This document shows positions 9,354-17,499 of a DNA stretch of 64,000 nt, piece by piece. The position numbers and the translations under genes were made by a program. The stretch covers positions 1 to 64,000 of the forward strand of contig JAMOQG010000019.1 of assembly GCA_027064135.1 (NCBI GenBank), given 5' to 3'. Source of the stretch: Peptostreptococcaceae bacterium. GTDB lineage: Bacteria; Bacillota; Clostridia; Peptostreptococcales; Acidaminobacteraceae. Numbering within the stretch: position 1 is the stretch's first letter; the number at the start of each line of letters is the position of its first letter. The notes below the pieces were generated by a model. That model saw nothing but the letters and a program-made list of their open reading frames with translations, ran no database searches and had not been told where the DNA came from.

Positions 9354-10790
9354 TTGAAAAAAATTATAATTGTTGGAATGGGACCAGGAGCTGAAAAATT
9401 ATTAACATTGGAAGCGAATGAAATACTTGAAAATGCAAAAAAAGTATTTTTCCGTACCATTTCTCATCCGGTGGCTGAAAAATTAATTAGTAATGGTGTC
9501 AGTTTTAAATCGTATGATTCGTTTTATGATAAATACGATGATTTTGATGATTTGCATGAGGCAATTGGAGAAGATTTAATAGCTAATATTAATGAAGGCG
9601 AAGAAGTTATTTATGCAGTTCCTGGAAATCCTTTGATGTATGACGATACAGTAAGATATTTATTTGATATAAAAGATGAAAATTTAGAAATTGAAGTTAT
9701 TTATGGAGCTAGTTTGCATGATGTAGCAATGGCTTCGATAGATATGCCGGTAACTGATGTAATTTCAATTTCAAGCGCTCTTGAAATTAAGAAACATAAT
9801 ATTGATTATAGAAAAGATAATTTAATTATTGGGGTATTTAATCAATATATAGCTTCAAATATAAAAATTGATTTACTTGTAAATTATGATTTAGAACATA
9901 TTGTTTATTTTATTTATGGAGCTAAAACAGAAGAAGAATATATTGAAAAAATTCATTTGGAAGATATCGATCGACTTGATAAATATAACCATTTGACTTG
10001 TATTTTTATTCCTAAGAATAATGATAAGAAAAACTTTTCTGATTTTATAGAAATTATGGACTTTTTGCGTTCTGAGGATGGATGCGCATGGGATAGAAAA
10101 CAAACAAATAAATCTTTAGCAGCTCATACTATTGAAGAGGTATATGAAGTTGTTTCTGCTATAGAAGATGAAGATTATGATCATTTAAAAGAAGAATTAG
10201 GAGATTTATTGTTACAAGTGGTTTTTTATGCTCAGATTAATTCAGAAGAAGGTTATTTTGACATTTACGATGTAATTGATGGTATAGTAAAAAAAATGAT
10301 TAGAAGGCATCCTCACATTTTTTCGGACGCAGAATATGATAATGAAGATGATAATATTCATTGGGAACAGATAAAAAAAGAAGAGTATGATGAAAATTAC
10401 ATTTATGAATCAATGCAAAGAATACCGGCAAAATTACCGTCTTTAATGAAAGCTTATAAAATTCAAGAAAAAGCTGCAAAAGTTGGATTTGATTGGGATT
10501 CTGTTGAAGGGGCGATTGAAAAACTGTTTGAGGAAATTGATGAGTTAATGGAAGTTAAAGATTCAGGTAATGTTAATTTAATAATTGATGAACTCGGCGA
10601 TGTATTGTTTTCAATTGTAAATGTTGCAAGAATTTTACAGGTAAGACCTGAAGTCGCACTAGAAAGTACTAATAAAAAGTTCGTTTCAAGATTTAAAAAA
10701 ATGGAATATTCAAATTCAGCGACTTCTAAAGAGTTTTCCTCACTTTCGCTAAATGAAATGGAAAAATTGTGGGAAAAAGCAAAAAAATAA
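9354..10790 (+). CDS. mazG: Tetrapyrrole methylase-MazG fusion (YabN type) nucleoside triphosphate pyrophosphohydrolase
   Basis: Two-domain protein. Residues 1 to about 220 form a tetrapyrrole-methylase-like Rossmann domain (VGMGPGAEKLLTLEA, YAVPGNPLM). From about residue 230 there are two MazG NTP pyrophosphohydrolase repeats: CAWDRKQTNKSLAAHTIEE, EELGDLLLQVVFYAQ, and later IDELGDVLFSIVNVARI. The EExxE and ExxD metal ligands are visible. MazG cleaves canonical and aberrant NTPs to NMP and is thought to clean the nucleotide pool; the role of the methylase domain is unproven. The start codon is TTG at 9354, supported by GAAGGTG 6 bases upstream. 478 residues, normal for YabN. Confidence 0.94.
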   Translation: MKKIIIVGMGPGAEKLLTLEANEILENAKKVFFRTISHPVAEKLISNGVSFKSYDSFYDKYDDFDDLHEAIGEDLIANINEGEEVIYAVPGNPLMYDDTVRYLFDIKDENLEIEVIYGASLHDVAMASIDMPVTDVISISSALEIKKHNIDYRKDNLIIGVFNQYIASNIKIDLLVNYDLEHIVYFIYGAKTEEEYIEKIHLEDIDRLDKYNHLTCIFIPKNNDKKNFSDFIEIMDFLRSEDGCAWDRKQTNKSLAAHTIEEVYEVVSAIEDEDYDHLKEELGDLLLQVVFYAQINSEEGYFDIYDVIDGIVKKMIRRHPHIFSDAEYDNEDDNIHWEQIKKEEYDENYIYESMQRIPAKLPSLMKAYKIQEKAAKVGFDWDSVEGAIEKLFEEIDELMEVKDSGNVNLIIDELGDVLFSIVNVARILQVRPEVALESTNKKFVSRFKKMEYSNSATSKEFSSLSLNEMEKLWEKAKK

Positions 10791-10861
10791 AAAAAACCTT
10801 GAAAAACTTCGAAGAAGTCGGTATTATAGGTGTATAGTTGATAATATCAAGGAGGGATACA

Positions 10862-11140
10862 ATGAACAAACCGGAAATAATTGCAAATATATCTGAAAAA
10901 TCAGGTTTATCAAAAAAAGATGCTGAAAAGGCAATGACTGCATTTTTAGAAACTATTGAAGAAGCTTTAATAGCTGAGGAAAAAATTCAATTAGTTGGTT
11001 TTGGATCTTTTGCTGTAAAGCACAGAAAAGCTAGAAAAGGAAGAAATCCTCGTAATCCAGAGCAAGTTATTGAAATACCAGCATCAAAAGCTCCTGTATT
11101 TAAAGCAGGAAAAACTTTAAAAGATAAAGTTAATAAATAA
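10862..11140 (+). CDS. hup: HU family DNA-binding protein
   Basis: Small histone-like nucleoid protein that bends DNA as a dimer. The sequence NKPEIIANISEKSGLSKKDA and the DNA-binding arm GRNPRNPEQVIEIPA are diagnostic. I chose ATG 10862 (92 residues) over the ORF-track start at 10838 because AAGGAGG lies just before it and the extra eight residues are not part of HU. Its own terminator follows. The yabN-hup-rqcP neighbourhood is common in Clostridia. Confidence 0.97.
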   Translation: MNKPEIIANISEKSGLSKKDAEKAMTAFLETIEEALIAEEKIQLVGFGSFAVKHRKARKGRNPRNPEQVIEIPASKAPVFKAGKTLKDKVNK

Positions 11141-11143
11141 ATT

Positions 11144-11168
11144 AAAGCGGCTTTATAGCTGCTTTTTT
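11144..11168 (+). terminator. Terminator after hup
   Basis: AAAGCGGC (11144-11151), loop TTTATA, GCTGCTTT (11158-11165) then T residues; one G-U pair. Begins 4 bases after the hup stop codon. Confidence 0.85.
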
Positions 11169-11187
11169 ATTTCTTTAGTAGAGAACA

Positions 11188-11277
11188 CTCGTGTCTTAAG
11201 ACATGAGATGAATTTATATTTAGATTGATTTCATTAATCGAAGAATTGTACAAGTGGTTTATATAGTACAGACAAAG
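11188..11277 (+). repeat. Structured intergenic repeat, copy 1 (three hairpins)
   Basis: Between the hup terminator and rqcP. First hairpin: CTCGTGTC (11188-11195), loop TTAA, GACATGAG (11200-11207). Then a 57-base core (11221-11277) that closely matches 19535-19592. The core has helix 1 TTGATT/AATCGA, linker AGAATT, helix 2 TGTAC/GTACA around a loop with GGTTTATA, and the tail AGACAAAG. In the second copy helix 2 has a different sequence but still pairs, so the fold rather than the letters is kept in that stem. Function unknown: it could be an untranslated regulatory RNA for the next gene or a small dispersed element. Confidence 0.6.
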
Positions 11278-11361
11278 GTATGAAAAATAAAACTAAAAAA
11301 AATCAATTAATGCTAAATTAATATATTAAAATGACGAAATTATTATACGAGGTGGTATGTT

Positions 11362-11610
11362 ATGGAAGATATGAGAATAGATAAATATTTAAAAATTACG
11401 CGATTAATTAAGAGAAGGACGATTGCAACTAAAGCATGTAAAGATGGGAATGTATTTATAAATGAAAAAGTTGCAAAACCCGGTACAAAAGTTTCAGTTG
11501 GTGATATAATTAGAATAGAGTTTGGCGAAAATGTTGTAACTGTAAAAGTAAATGCTATTAGTGGACATATTAAGAAAGAAGATGTTTCTGAATTAATTGA
11601 TTATATATAA
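11362..11610 (+). CDS. rqcP: S4-domain RNA-binding protein RqcP
   Basis: A single S4 RNA-binding domain of 82 residues (MRIDKYLKITRLIKRRT, VFINEKVAKPGTKVSVGDII). In Bacillus the orthologue YabO/RqcP acts in ribosome-associated quality control with RqcH, helping add alanine tails to stalled chains. ATG is preceded by GAGGTGG. The position between hup/yabN and divIC matches that of yabO; the Bacillus sporulation genes yabP and yabQ that normally follow are absent. Orthology rests on both domain and position. Confidence 0.92.
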   Translation: MEDMRIDKYLKITRLIKRRTIATKACKDGNVFINEKVAKPGTKVSVGDIIRIEFGENVVTVKVNAISGHIKKEDVSELIDYI

Positions 11611-11628
11611 AAAAGTGGATGTGATTAT

Positions 11629-11910
11629 ATGATAATGAAAACATTAAAAAGACATAGATTAATTATGATGGTTTTTGTTGTAGTATTTATTTATTTTTCA
11701 TATAATTACTTTAAGCAAGAAATGAAGCTTCAAGAATTATATAATGAAAATTGTCAGAAAAAAGTAGAAATTCAGAAAATTGATAATAGAATAGAAAATT
11801 TGGAGAATGATTTAAAAGATATTAAGAGTAATGAAAACATTAGTAGAGTGGCTAGAGAAAAATTAAAAATGATTTATCCAGATGAGATTTTATATATTAT
11901 TGAAGATTAA
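11629..11910 (+). CDS. divIC: Septum formation initiator DivIC/FtsL-like
   Basis: 93 residues: a short cytoplasmic N-terminus, one membrane segment (LIMMVFVVVFIYFSYNYF, about residues 11-28) and an extracellular coiled coil (heptad-rich KKVEIQKIDNRIENLENDLKDI). This is the topology of DivIC/FtsB, which joins FtsL and DivIB in the divisome. The C-terminal AREKLKMIYPDEILY matches the family. The place between rqcP and an S1-domain gene is that of Bacillus divIC. GGATGTG lies upstream of ATG 11629; a second ATG three codons on could also be used. Confidence 0.9.
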   Translation: MIMKTLKRHRLIMMVFVVVFIYFSYNYFKQEMKLQELYNENCQKKVEIQKIDNRIENLENDLKDIKSNENISRVAREKLKMIYPDEILYIIED

Positions 11911-11956
11911 TAGTGATTGTTATTGTGTTTAATGTTTATAAGGAGGAACGGCTTTA

Positions 11957-12355
11957 ATGGCAACTGTAGCTGGTGAAATTCATAAAGGTGAAGTAACAGG
12001 AATTACAAATTTTGGAGCATTTATTAAATTAGAAAATGGTGAAACGGGATTATGCCATATTTCAGAAGTTTCTTCAGAATATGTTAAAGATGTAAAAAAA
12101 CACTTGGAAATCGGACAAAAAGTAGATGTTAAGGTAATAAAGGCTGATTCTAATAAGCTTAGTTTATCAATTAAAGCATGTGAAGAAAAAGTTGAAAAAA
12201 AGCGACCTGAAATTAAGAAGACTTCGAGTAAATCATATGGTGTGAAAAAAGATTTTGAAAAAATGTTATCTAGTTTTATAGATAATGCAGATGATTCTTT
12301 TCAAAAACCGGCAAAAGGTAATAGAAGAAAAGGTAATGGATATAACAGAAAATAG
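11957..12355 (+). CDS. S1-domain RNA-binding protein (YabR-like)
   Basis: 132 residues with one S1 domain at about residues 5-74 (GEIHKGEVTGITNFGAFIKLENGETGLCHISEVS), followed by a basic, low-complexity tail (KKRPEIKK, KGNRRKGNGYNRK). This matches YabR/polyribonucleotide-nucleotidyltransferase-like small S1 proteins found just after divIC. The target RNA is unknown. AAGGAGG precedes the ATG. The stop codon lies 9 bases before the chosen ppx start. Confidence 0.9.
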   Translation: MATVAGEIHKGEVTGITNFGAFIKLENGETGLCHISEVSSEYVKDVKKHLEIGQKVDVKVIKADSNKLSLSIKACEEKVEKKRPEIKKTSSKSYGVKKDFEKMLSSFIDNADDSFQKPAKGNRRKGNGYNRK

Positions 12356-12364
12356 GTGAGTATA

Positions 12365-13276
12365 ATGAGAAAAATATCAGTTATTGATATGGGGACTAAT
12401 TCAGTTAGACTTTTATTATGCGAATTTAATAATGGGAAAATTATTAATAGAAATAAGAAACTGATTACAACACGACTTGGAGAAGGTGTTGATAAAAACA
12501 AAAAAATAACTGATAGAGCAATTAATGATACTGTAAAAGCTGTAAAAGAATTTGTTGATGAAGCTACTAATAAAAATTATAGTATTTATAAAATAATTGG
12601 AACAAGTGCTCTTCGTGATGCTGAAAATAGCTATCATGTTGTTGATGATATAAAAACAGAGACGGGTTATGATATTGATATTATTAGTGGAAAAGCGGAA
12701 GCAAAATTCGGTTATGAAGGTGTTGTTAACAGTATTGAATCAACTGGAAAAAATCTAGTTATTGATATTGGAGGAGGTTCGACTGAATTAATATTTGGGA
12801 ATAATAATATTGATTTAATTGATAGTCTTAATATTGGTGCAGTAAGAATGACAGATAGATGTGTAAAAAATGAAATTCCAACAGAAGATGAATTAGATTA
12901 TTTAAGAAATGAAATTGATATTATTATAGATGAATTTATAATAAATAATGATATTAGCAGTTTTGATAATGTTATAGGTATTGGTGGTACTATAACTACT
13001 TTAAGTGCGATTAATTTAAAAATGGATAAATATGATTTGAATTTAATTCAAGGAAGTAAATTTAATTATTACGAATTAAGCAAAATAATTAAAAAGTTTA
13101 TTAGTGTTGATTTTAATAAAAGATGTGAAATTGTAGGGTTACAAAAAGGGAGAGCTGATATTATCATTGCTGGTAGTATTATTTTAGAAAGATTGTTTAA
13201 TAAGTTTAATTTTACTGAAATTATAGTCAGTGATTTTGATAATTTAGAAGGTATAATTTTTAGTGAAATTATTTAG
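12365..13276 (+). CDS. ppx: Ppx/GppA phosphatase family protein
   Basis: Exopolyphosphatase or pppGpp phosphohydrolase of the actin-like ASKHA fold. Motifs: SVIDMGTNSVRLLLCE at the N-terminus, NLVIDIGGGSTELIFG near residues 130-145, GIGGTITTLSAI near 205. At about 303 residues it is the short Ppx form, so the substrate (polyphosphate versus pppGpp) is uncertain. I prefer ATG 12365 because AGGTGA lies at 12354-12359; the ORF-track start is a GTG overlapping that site. It occupies the place of spoIIE in sporulating relatives. A terminator follows. Confidence 0.93.
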   Translation: MRKISVIDMGTNSVRLLLCEFNNGKIINRNKKLITTRLGEGVDKNKKITDRAINDTVKAVKEFVDEATNKNYSIYKIIGTSALRDAENSYHVVDDIKTETGYDIDIISGKAEAKFGYEGVVNSIESTGKNLVIDIGGGSTELIFGNNNIDLIDSLNIGAVRMTDRCVKNEIPTEDELDYLRNEIDIIIDEFIINNDISSFDNVIGIGGTITTLSAINLKMDKYDLNLIQGSKFNYYELSKIIKKFISVDFNKRCEIVGLQKGRADIIIAGSIILERLFNKFNFTEIIVSDFDNLEGIIFSEII

Positions 13277-13280
13277 AGTG

Positions 13281-13302
13281 CTGCGCTTTGCGTAGTTTTT
13301 TT
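13281..13302 (+). terminator. Terminator after ppx
   Basis: CTGCGC (13281-13286), loop TTT, GCGTAG (13290-13295) then seven T residues. It closes the rqcP-divIC-S1-ppx unit. Confidence 0.8.
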
Positions 13303-13328
13303 GTGTATATTATATAGGCGGTGAAGAA

Positions 13329-14720
13329 ATGATAAAAAGAAATATTATAAATAATGTACTTGATGCTGCAATGTCAAGAGGTGGAGATTTTGCAGAAATA
13401 TTTATTGAAGATAGATTTAATACTGCAATTTCATTATCTTCTGGTGATATTGAAAAAAGCTTATCCGGAAGAGATTTTGGTGTTGGAATTAGAATTTTTA
13501 AAGGATTAAAAAGCATTTATGTGTATACAAATAATGTAGAAGAAGAAAATTTAATTAAACTTGCAAAAGAAGCGGCTTTAGGTTTAAAAAAAGAGGATGT
13601 TAATAAAAAGATTGAACTTATGAAAATAGAAGTTAAAAATAATCATATTATTAGAAAATATCCTGCGTCTGTATTATCTAGTGAAAAAATCGAATTAATG
13701 AAACGTGCATATAATAAAGCTAATCAATATGATGAGTTGATAAAACAAGTGAAAGTTAATTATATGGATTATGATAAAAAAATAATGATTGTTAATAGTG
13801 AAGGATTAAATAAAACTGATAGAAGAACTAGATCTAGAATTTTTGTGACTTCAATAGCAGAAAAAGATGGCGAAATGCAAACTGGTTCTGATAGTATTGG
13901 AGCACATAAAGGATTTGAACTTTATGATGGGGAAGTAGTGGATGATGTTGCTATTGAAGCATCTAGAGTAGCAAAAGCAATGATTTTGGCTGATAAATGT
14001 CCAAGTGGTAAAATGGATGTTGTAATTGATAATGGCTTCGGAGGTGTAATTTTTCATGAAGCTTGTGGACATGGACTTGAGGCTACATCTGTTGCTAAAG
14101 GAAATTCTGTTTTTGCAGGAAAACTAGGAGAAAAAGTAGCTTCTGAGATTGTAACAGCTATTGATGATGGAACATTAAAAAATGAATGGGGTTCATCAAA
14201 TATAGATGATGAAGGAAATCCTACTACTAAAAATATATTGATTGAGAATGGAATATTAAAAAATTACATGGTAGATAAATTTAATGGTCGACGAATGGAA
14301 ATGAGGGCAACGGGTTCTTCTAGAAGACAGAGTTATAAATATGCACCAACTTCTAGAATGACAAATACATATATTGCAAACGGAAAATCTACTAAAGAAG
14401 AAATAATTAAAAATACTGAAAATGGATTGTTTGCAAGAAAAATGGGTGGTGGATCTGTTAATCCAATGACAGGAGAATTTAATTTTAGTGTCATGGAAGG
14501 ATATATTATTAAAAACGGAAAAATTGAGAGACCTGTTAGAGGAGCTTCTTTGATTGGAAAAGGTAGCGAAGTTCTTAATAGAATTGATATGGTAGGAAAT
14601 AATTTTAAATTTGGACAAGGTATGTGTGGTTCTATTAGTGGTTCAATTCCTGTTAATGTCGGTCAACCTACAATTAGAGTTAAAGATATCACTGTAGGTG
14701 GAGTTAAGGAGGCAAAATAA
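13329..14720 (+). CDS. tldD: TldD metalloprotease subunit
   Basis: TldD and TldE together form a heterodimeric zinc protease that degrades unfolded peptides and matures some modified peptides such as microcins. The active-site motif HEACGH (HExxxH) is at about residues 242-247 (FHEACGHGLEATSVAKGNS). The C-terminal GGGSVNPMTGEFNFSVMEGY region is typical. 463 residues, full length. TTAGGAGG-type site is weak here: GGCGGTGAAG precedes the ATG. It overlaps tldE by one base (TAATG), showing translational coupling. The physiological substrate is not evident from this locus. Confidence 0.96.
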   Translation: MIKRNIINNVLDAAMSRGGDFAEIFIEDRFNTAISLSSGDIEKSLSGRDFGVGIRIFKGLKSIYVYTNNVEEENLIKLAKEAALGLKKEDVNKKIELMKIEVKNNHIIRKYPASVLSSEKIELMKRAYNKANQYDELIKQVKVNYMDYDKKIMIVNSEGLNKTDRRTRSRIFVTSIAEKDGEMQTGSDSIGAHKGFELYDGEVVDDVAIEASRVAKAMILADKCPSGKMDVVIDNGFGGVIFHEACGHGLEATSVAKGNSVFAGKLGEKVASEIVTAIDDGTLKNEWGSSNIDDEGNPTTKNILIENGILKNYMVDKFNGRRMEMRATGSSRRQSYKYAPTSRMTNTYIANGKSTKEEIIKNTENGLFARKMGGGSVNPMTGEFNFSVMEGYIIKNGKIERPVRGASLIGKGSEVLNRIDMVGNNFKFGQGMCGSISGSIPVNVGQPTIRVKDITVGGVKEAK

Positions 14721-16084
14721 TGGTAAATATGAATGAAATAATAAATGAGCTTTTAGTGAAAAGTAAAAAATTTGGTTTTGATGAAGCCGAAGTAATGATT
14801 AAGGATGATAAAAATTTTGAAACTACAGTATATAAGGGAGAAATTGATAATTATAGTATTTCTGAAAATTTTGGTTTATCATTTAGAGGTATAAAAAATA
14901 ATATTATGGGTTATTCATATACTGAAAAACTTGATGAAAATTCAGTTGAAATGCTTCTTGAAAATGCTATGAATAATTTAAAAAATATTGATTCAAAAGA
15001 TCAAGAATTTCTATTTGGTAATGAAGAGAATCTAGAATATGTAAAAATAAATCAATATAATGAGAAACTAAATGAAGTTTCGAATGAAAGAAAAATTGAA
15101 ATATTAAAGAAAATGGAAAAAACAGCATTTGAATATGATAAAAGAGTAAAGTCTATTAATTATTGTTTATTTGAAAACGGAGAAACAAGCCATAGAATTA
15201 AAAATACATTAGGTCTTGATTTGTATGAAAAATCAAATTTATCATTTTGTTTTTTAAATGTGGGTGTTGAAGAAAATGGTGAAATGCAGAGTGCTCATAG
15301 TATTTTTGTAGGGAATGATATTAACTTTTTAAATGAAAAGGAACTTGCTTATGAAGCTGCCGATAAAGCTATTAAACTAATAGGTGCTGAAACTATTGAA
15401 AGTGATAATTATCCAGTGATAATTGAAAATAAAACATTTGCGTCACTTTTACAAGCTTTTTCGCCGATTTTTTCAGCTGAGCAAGTTCAAAAAGGAACAT
15501 CACTTTTAAAAGATAAAATTAATTGTAAAATTGCTGCTAGTAATATTAGTATTATTGACAATCCGCATATGAAAGGGAAAATTGCAAGTGCATCATTTGA
15601 TGCTGAGGGTGTTCCTACAAAATATAAAGAAGTTATTAAAAATGGTGTGCTTACAACATATCTTCACAACATGAAAACTGCATATATCGGAAATGTAAAG
15701 CCAACAGGAAATGCTACTAGAGGCTCTTATAAATCAAGTATTGGCATATCACCTTCAAATTTTTATGTTGAAAATGGAAATGTAACAAAAGATGATATGA
15801 TAAGTGAAATTGAAAAAGGTTTATTAATAGTGAGTTTAGAAGGACTTCATGCAGGACTTAATTCTGTATCTGGTGATTTTTCATTATCAGCAAAAGGGTT
15901 TTTAATTGAAAATGGTAAAATTATTAGACCTGTAAATCAAATCACAGTATCTGGAAATTTTTTAGAGCTTTTAAAAAATGTTAAAACAGTTGGAAATGAT
16001 TTAGATTTTACAATGCCTAGCGGAAGTAGTCTTGTTGGTTCTCCAAGTTTAAGAGTTGATAAATTAACAGTATCTGGGAATTAA
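14720..16084 (+). CDS. tldE: TldE/PmbA protease subunit
   Basis: Non-catalytic partner of TldD, homologous to it over the whole length but lacking the HExxxH motif, as expected for TldE. Seen: EVMIKDDKNFETTVYKGEIDNY at the N-terminus, GGxN-like NSVSGDFSLSAKGFLIENGK near residue 380, and the C-terminal SPSLRVDKLTVSG. 454 residues. ATG overlaps the tldD stop; AAGGAGG lies inside the tldD end. The pair follows ppx and precedes tilS with short gaps, so it probably shares transcripts with them. Confidence 0.95.
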   Translation: MVNMNEIINELLVKSKKFGFDEAEVMIKDDKNFETTVYKGEIDNYSISENFGLSFRGIKNNIMGYSYTEKLDENSVEMLLENAMNNLKNIDSKDQEFLFGNEENLEYVKINQYNEKLNEVSNERKIEILKKMEKTAFEYDKRVKSINYCLFENGETSHRIKNTLGLDLYEKSNLSFCFLNVGVEENGEMQSAHSIFVGNDINFLNEKELAYEAADKAIKLIGAETIESDNYPVIIENKTFASLLQAFSPIFSAEQVQKGTSLLKDKINCKIAASNISIIDNPHMKGKIASASFDAEGVPTKYKEVIKNGVLTTYLHNMKTAYIGNVKPTGNATRGSYKSSIGISPSNFYVENGNVTKDDMISEIEKGLLIVSLEGLHAGLNSVSGDFSLSAKGFLIENGKIIRPVNQITVSGNFLELLKNVKTVGNDLDFTMPSGSSLVGSPSLRVDKLTVSGN

Positions 16085-16101
16085 TATAAGTTGGTGAGAA
16101 A

Positions 16102-17436
16102 ATGATAATTGAAAAATTTAAAAAGTCAATTAATGAAAAAAATATTATTAAATATGGGGATTCAATTGTAATTGCAATATCAGGAGGGCCTGATTCAGTT
16201 GCAATGACGCATCTTCTTATGTCAATTAAAGAAGAATATGGGTTAAAACTTTTTGGTGTTCATTTAGACCATTTAACTAGAAATGGAAAATCAACTGAAG
16301 ATAGAAAGTTTGTAGAGAAATTTTTAAGTGAAAACGGCATTGAAAGTTTTATATATACAAAAGATGTTTCTAAAATGGCAAAAGAATTAAATATATCATT
16401 TGAAGAAGCAGGAAGACTTGAAAGGTATAGAATTTTTAAAGAAGTAATGAAAAAAACAAATTCTAATAAAGTTGCTCTTGGACAGAATTTAAATGATCAA
16501 GGTGAAACTATATTGTTTAGACTTTTCAGAGGTACGGGACTTGATGGGCTTACTGGAATTGAATATAAAAGAGAAGACAATATTATTAGACCAATTTTAG
16601 ATTTAAGTAGAAAAGAAATCGAAAAGTATTGTGAAGACAATAATTTAATAACTAGAAGAGATCATACTAATTTTGAACCAATTTATTCAAGGAATAAAAT
16701 AAGATTGGAAATACTTCCGTATGTAAGAGAAAAGTTTAATGATAAAATTGATGAAACGCTATCAAGAACTGCAAATATATTAAGAGAAGATAAACTTCTT
16801 ATTGATAAAATAGTAAATGATTATTTTAAAAATAACGTAGTATTAAAAAAAGAGCATTACATTTTAAATATTGATAAATTCAATAATGAACTTTTTTCTT
16901 TAAAAAGCAGATTAATAAGAAAAATACTATTTGAAATGAATGGAACAATCGAAGGGCTTACTTATAATCATGTAAATGAAATTATTGAATTAATAAATGA
17001 AAAAAATACAGGTAAGTTTAAAGTTCAACATGATGTTAAATTCAAAATAAATTATAATGAACTTATTATTTTAAAAAAAGAAAATAATGAGGTTAAGAAG
17101 GATAATGAGAAAATAAAAATCGAATCAATTACAAAACTTGATGAAATAAAAATTTCACCATCTAAAAACGATATATATATTGATGCTGATAAAGTAATTG
17201 GTGAAATCTATGTTAGAACAAGAAAACCTGGAGATAGATTTAGCCCTCTTGGAATGTATGGAAGTAAGAAAATTAAAGATTATTTTATTGATGAAAAAAT
17301 TGATTCAGAATTAAGAAATTCTATTTCGCTTGTATGTGATGAGGAAAATATTATTTGGATAGTTGGCTTTAGAATGAGTAATAAATATAAAATAACAAAA
17401 AGTACTAAAAATGCGTTACATTTAACATATGAATAG
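16102..17436 (+). CDS. tilS: tRNA(Ile)-lysidine synthase
   Basis: Converts the wobble C of the minor tRNA-Ile (CAU) to lysidine, using ATP and lysine, so that it reads AUA; AUA codons are abundant in this AT-rich genome. PP-loop ATPase motif SGGPDS at about residues 26-31; DHLTRNGKSTEDRKFVE and GQNLNDQGETILFRLFRGTGLDGL follow; a C-terminal domain with RTRKPGDRFSPLGMYGSKK is present. 444 residues. Position just before ftsH is conserved in Firmicutes, but the usual hprT between them is missing here. Confidence 0.96.
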   Translation: MIIEKFKKSINEKNIIKYGDSIVIAISGGPDSVAMTHLLMSIKEEYGLKLFGVHLDHLTRNGKSTEDRKFVEKFLSENGIESFIYTKDVSKMAKELNISFEEAGRLERYRIFKEVMKKTNSNKVALGQNLNDQGETILFRLFRGTGLDGLTGIEYKREDNIIRPILDLSRKEIEKYCEDNNLITRRDHTNFEPIYSRNKIRLEILPYVREKFNDKIDETLSRTANILREDKLLIDKIVNDYFKNNVVLKKEHYILNIDKFNNELFSLKSRLIRKILFEMNGTIEGLTYNHVNEIIELINEKNTGKFKVQHDVKFKINYNELIILKKENNEVKKDNEKIKIESITKLDEIKISPSKNDIYIDADKVIGEIYVRTRKPGDRFSPLGMYGSKKIKDYFIDEKIDSELRNSISLVCDEENIIWIVGFRMSNKYKITKSTKNALHLTYE

Positions 17437-17465
17437 TTGTTGTAGTGATAATTTTATGTTAGAAT
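17437..17465 (+). promoter_or_regulatory. Likely promoter for ftsH
   Basis: TTGTTG (17437-17442) and TAGAAT (17460-17465) with a 17-base spacer, directly after the tilS stop codon and 35 bases before the ftsH start. Confidence 0.55.
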
Positions 17466-17499
17466 AGTTATAGATTTGCAAATAAGGAGGAAACGATAT

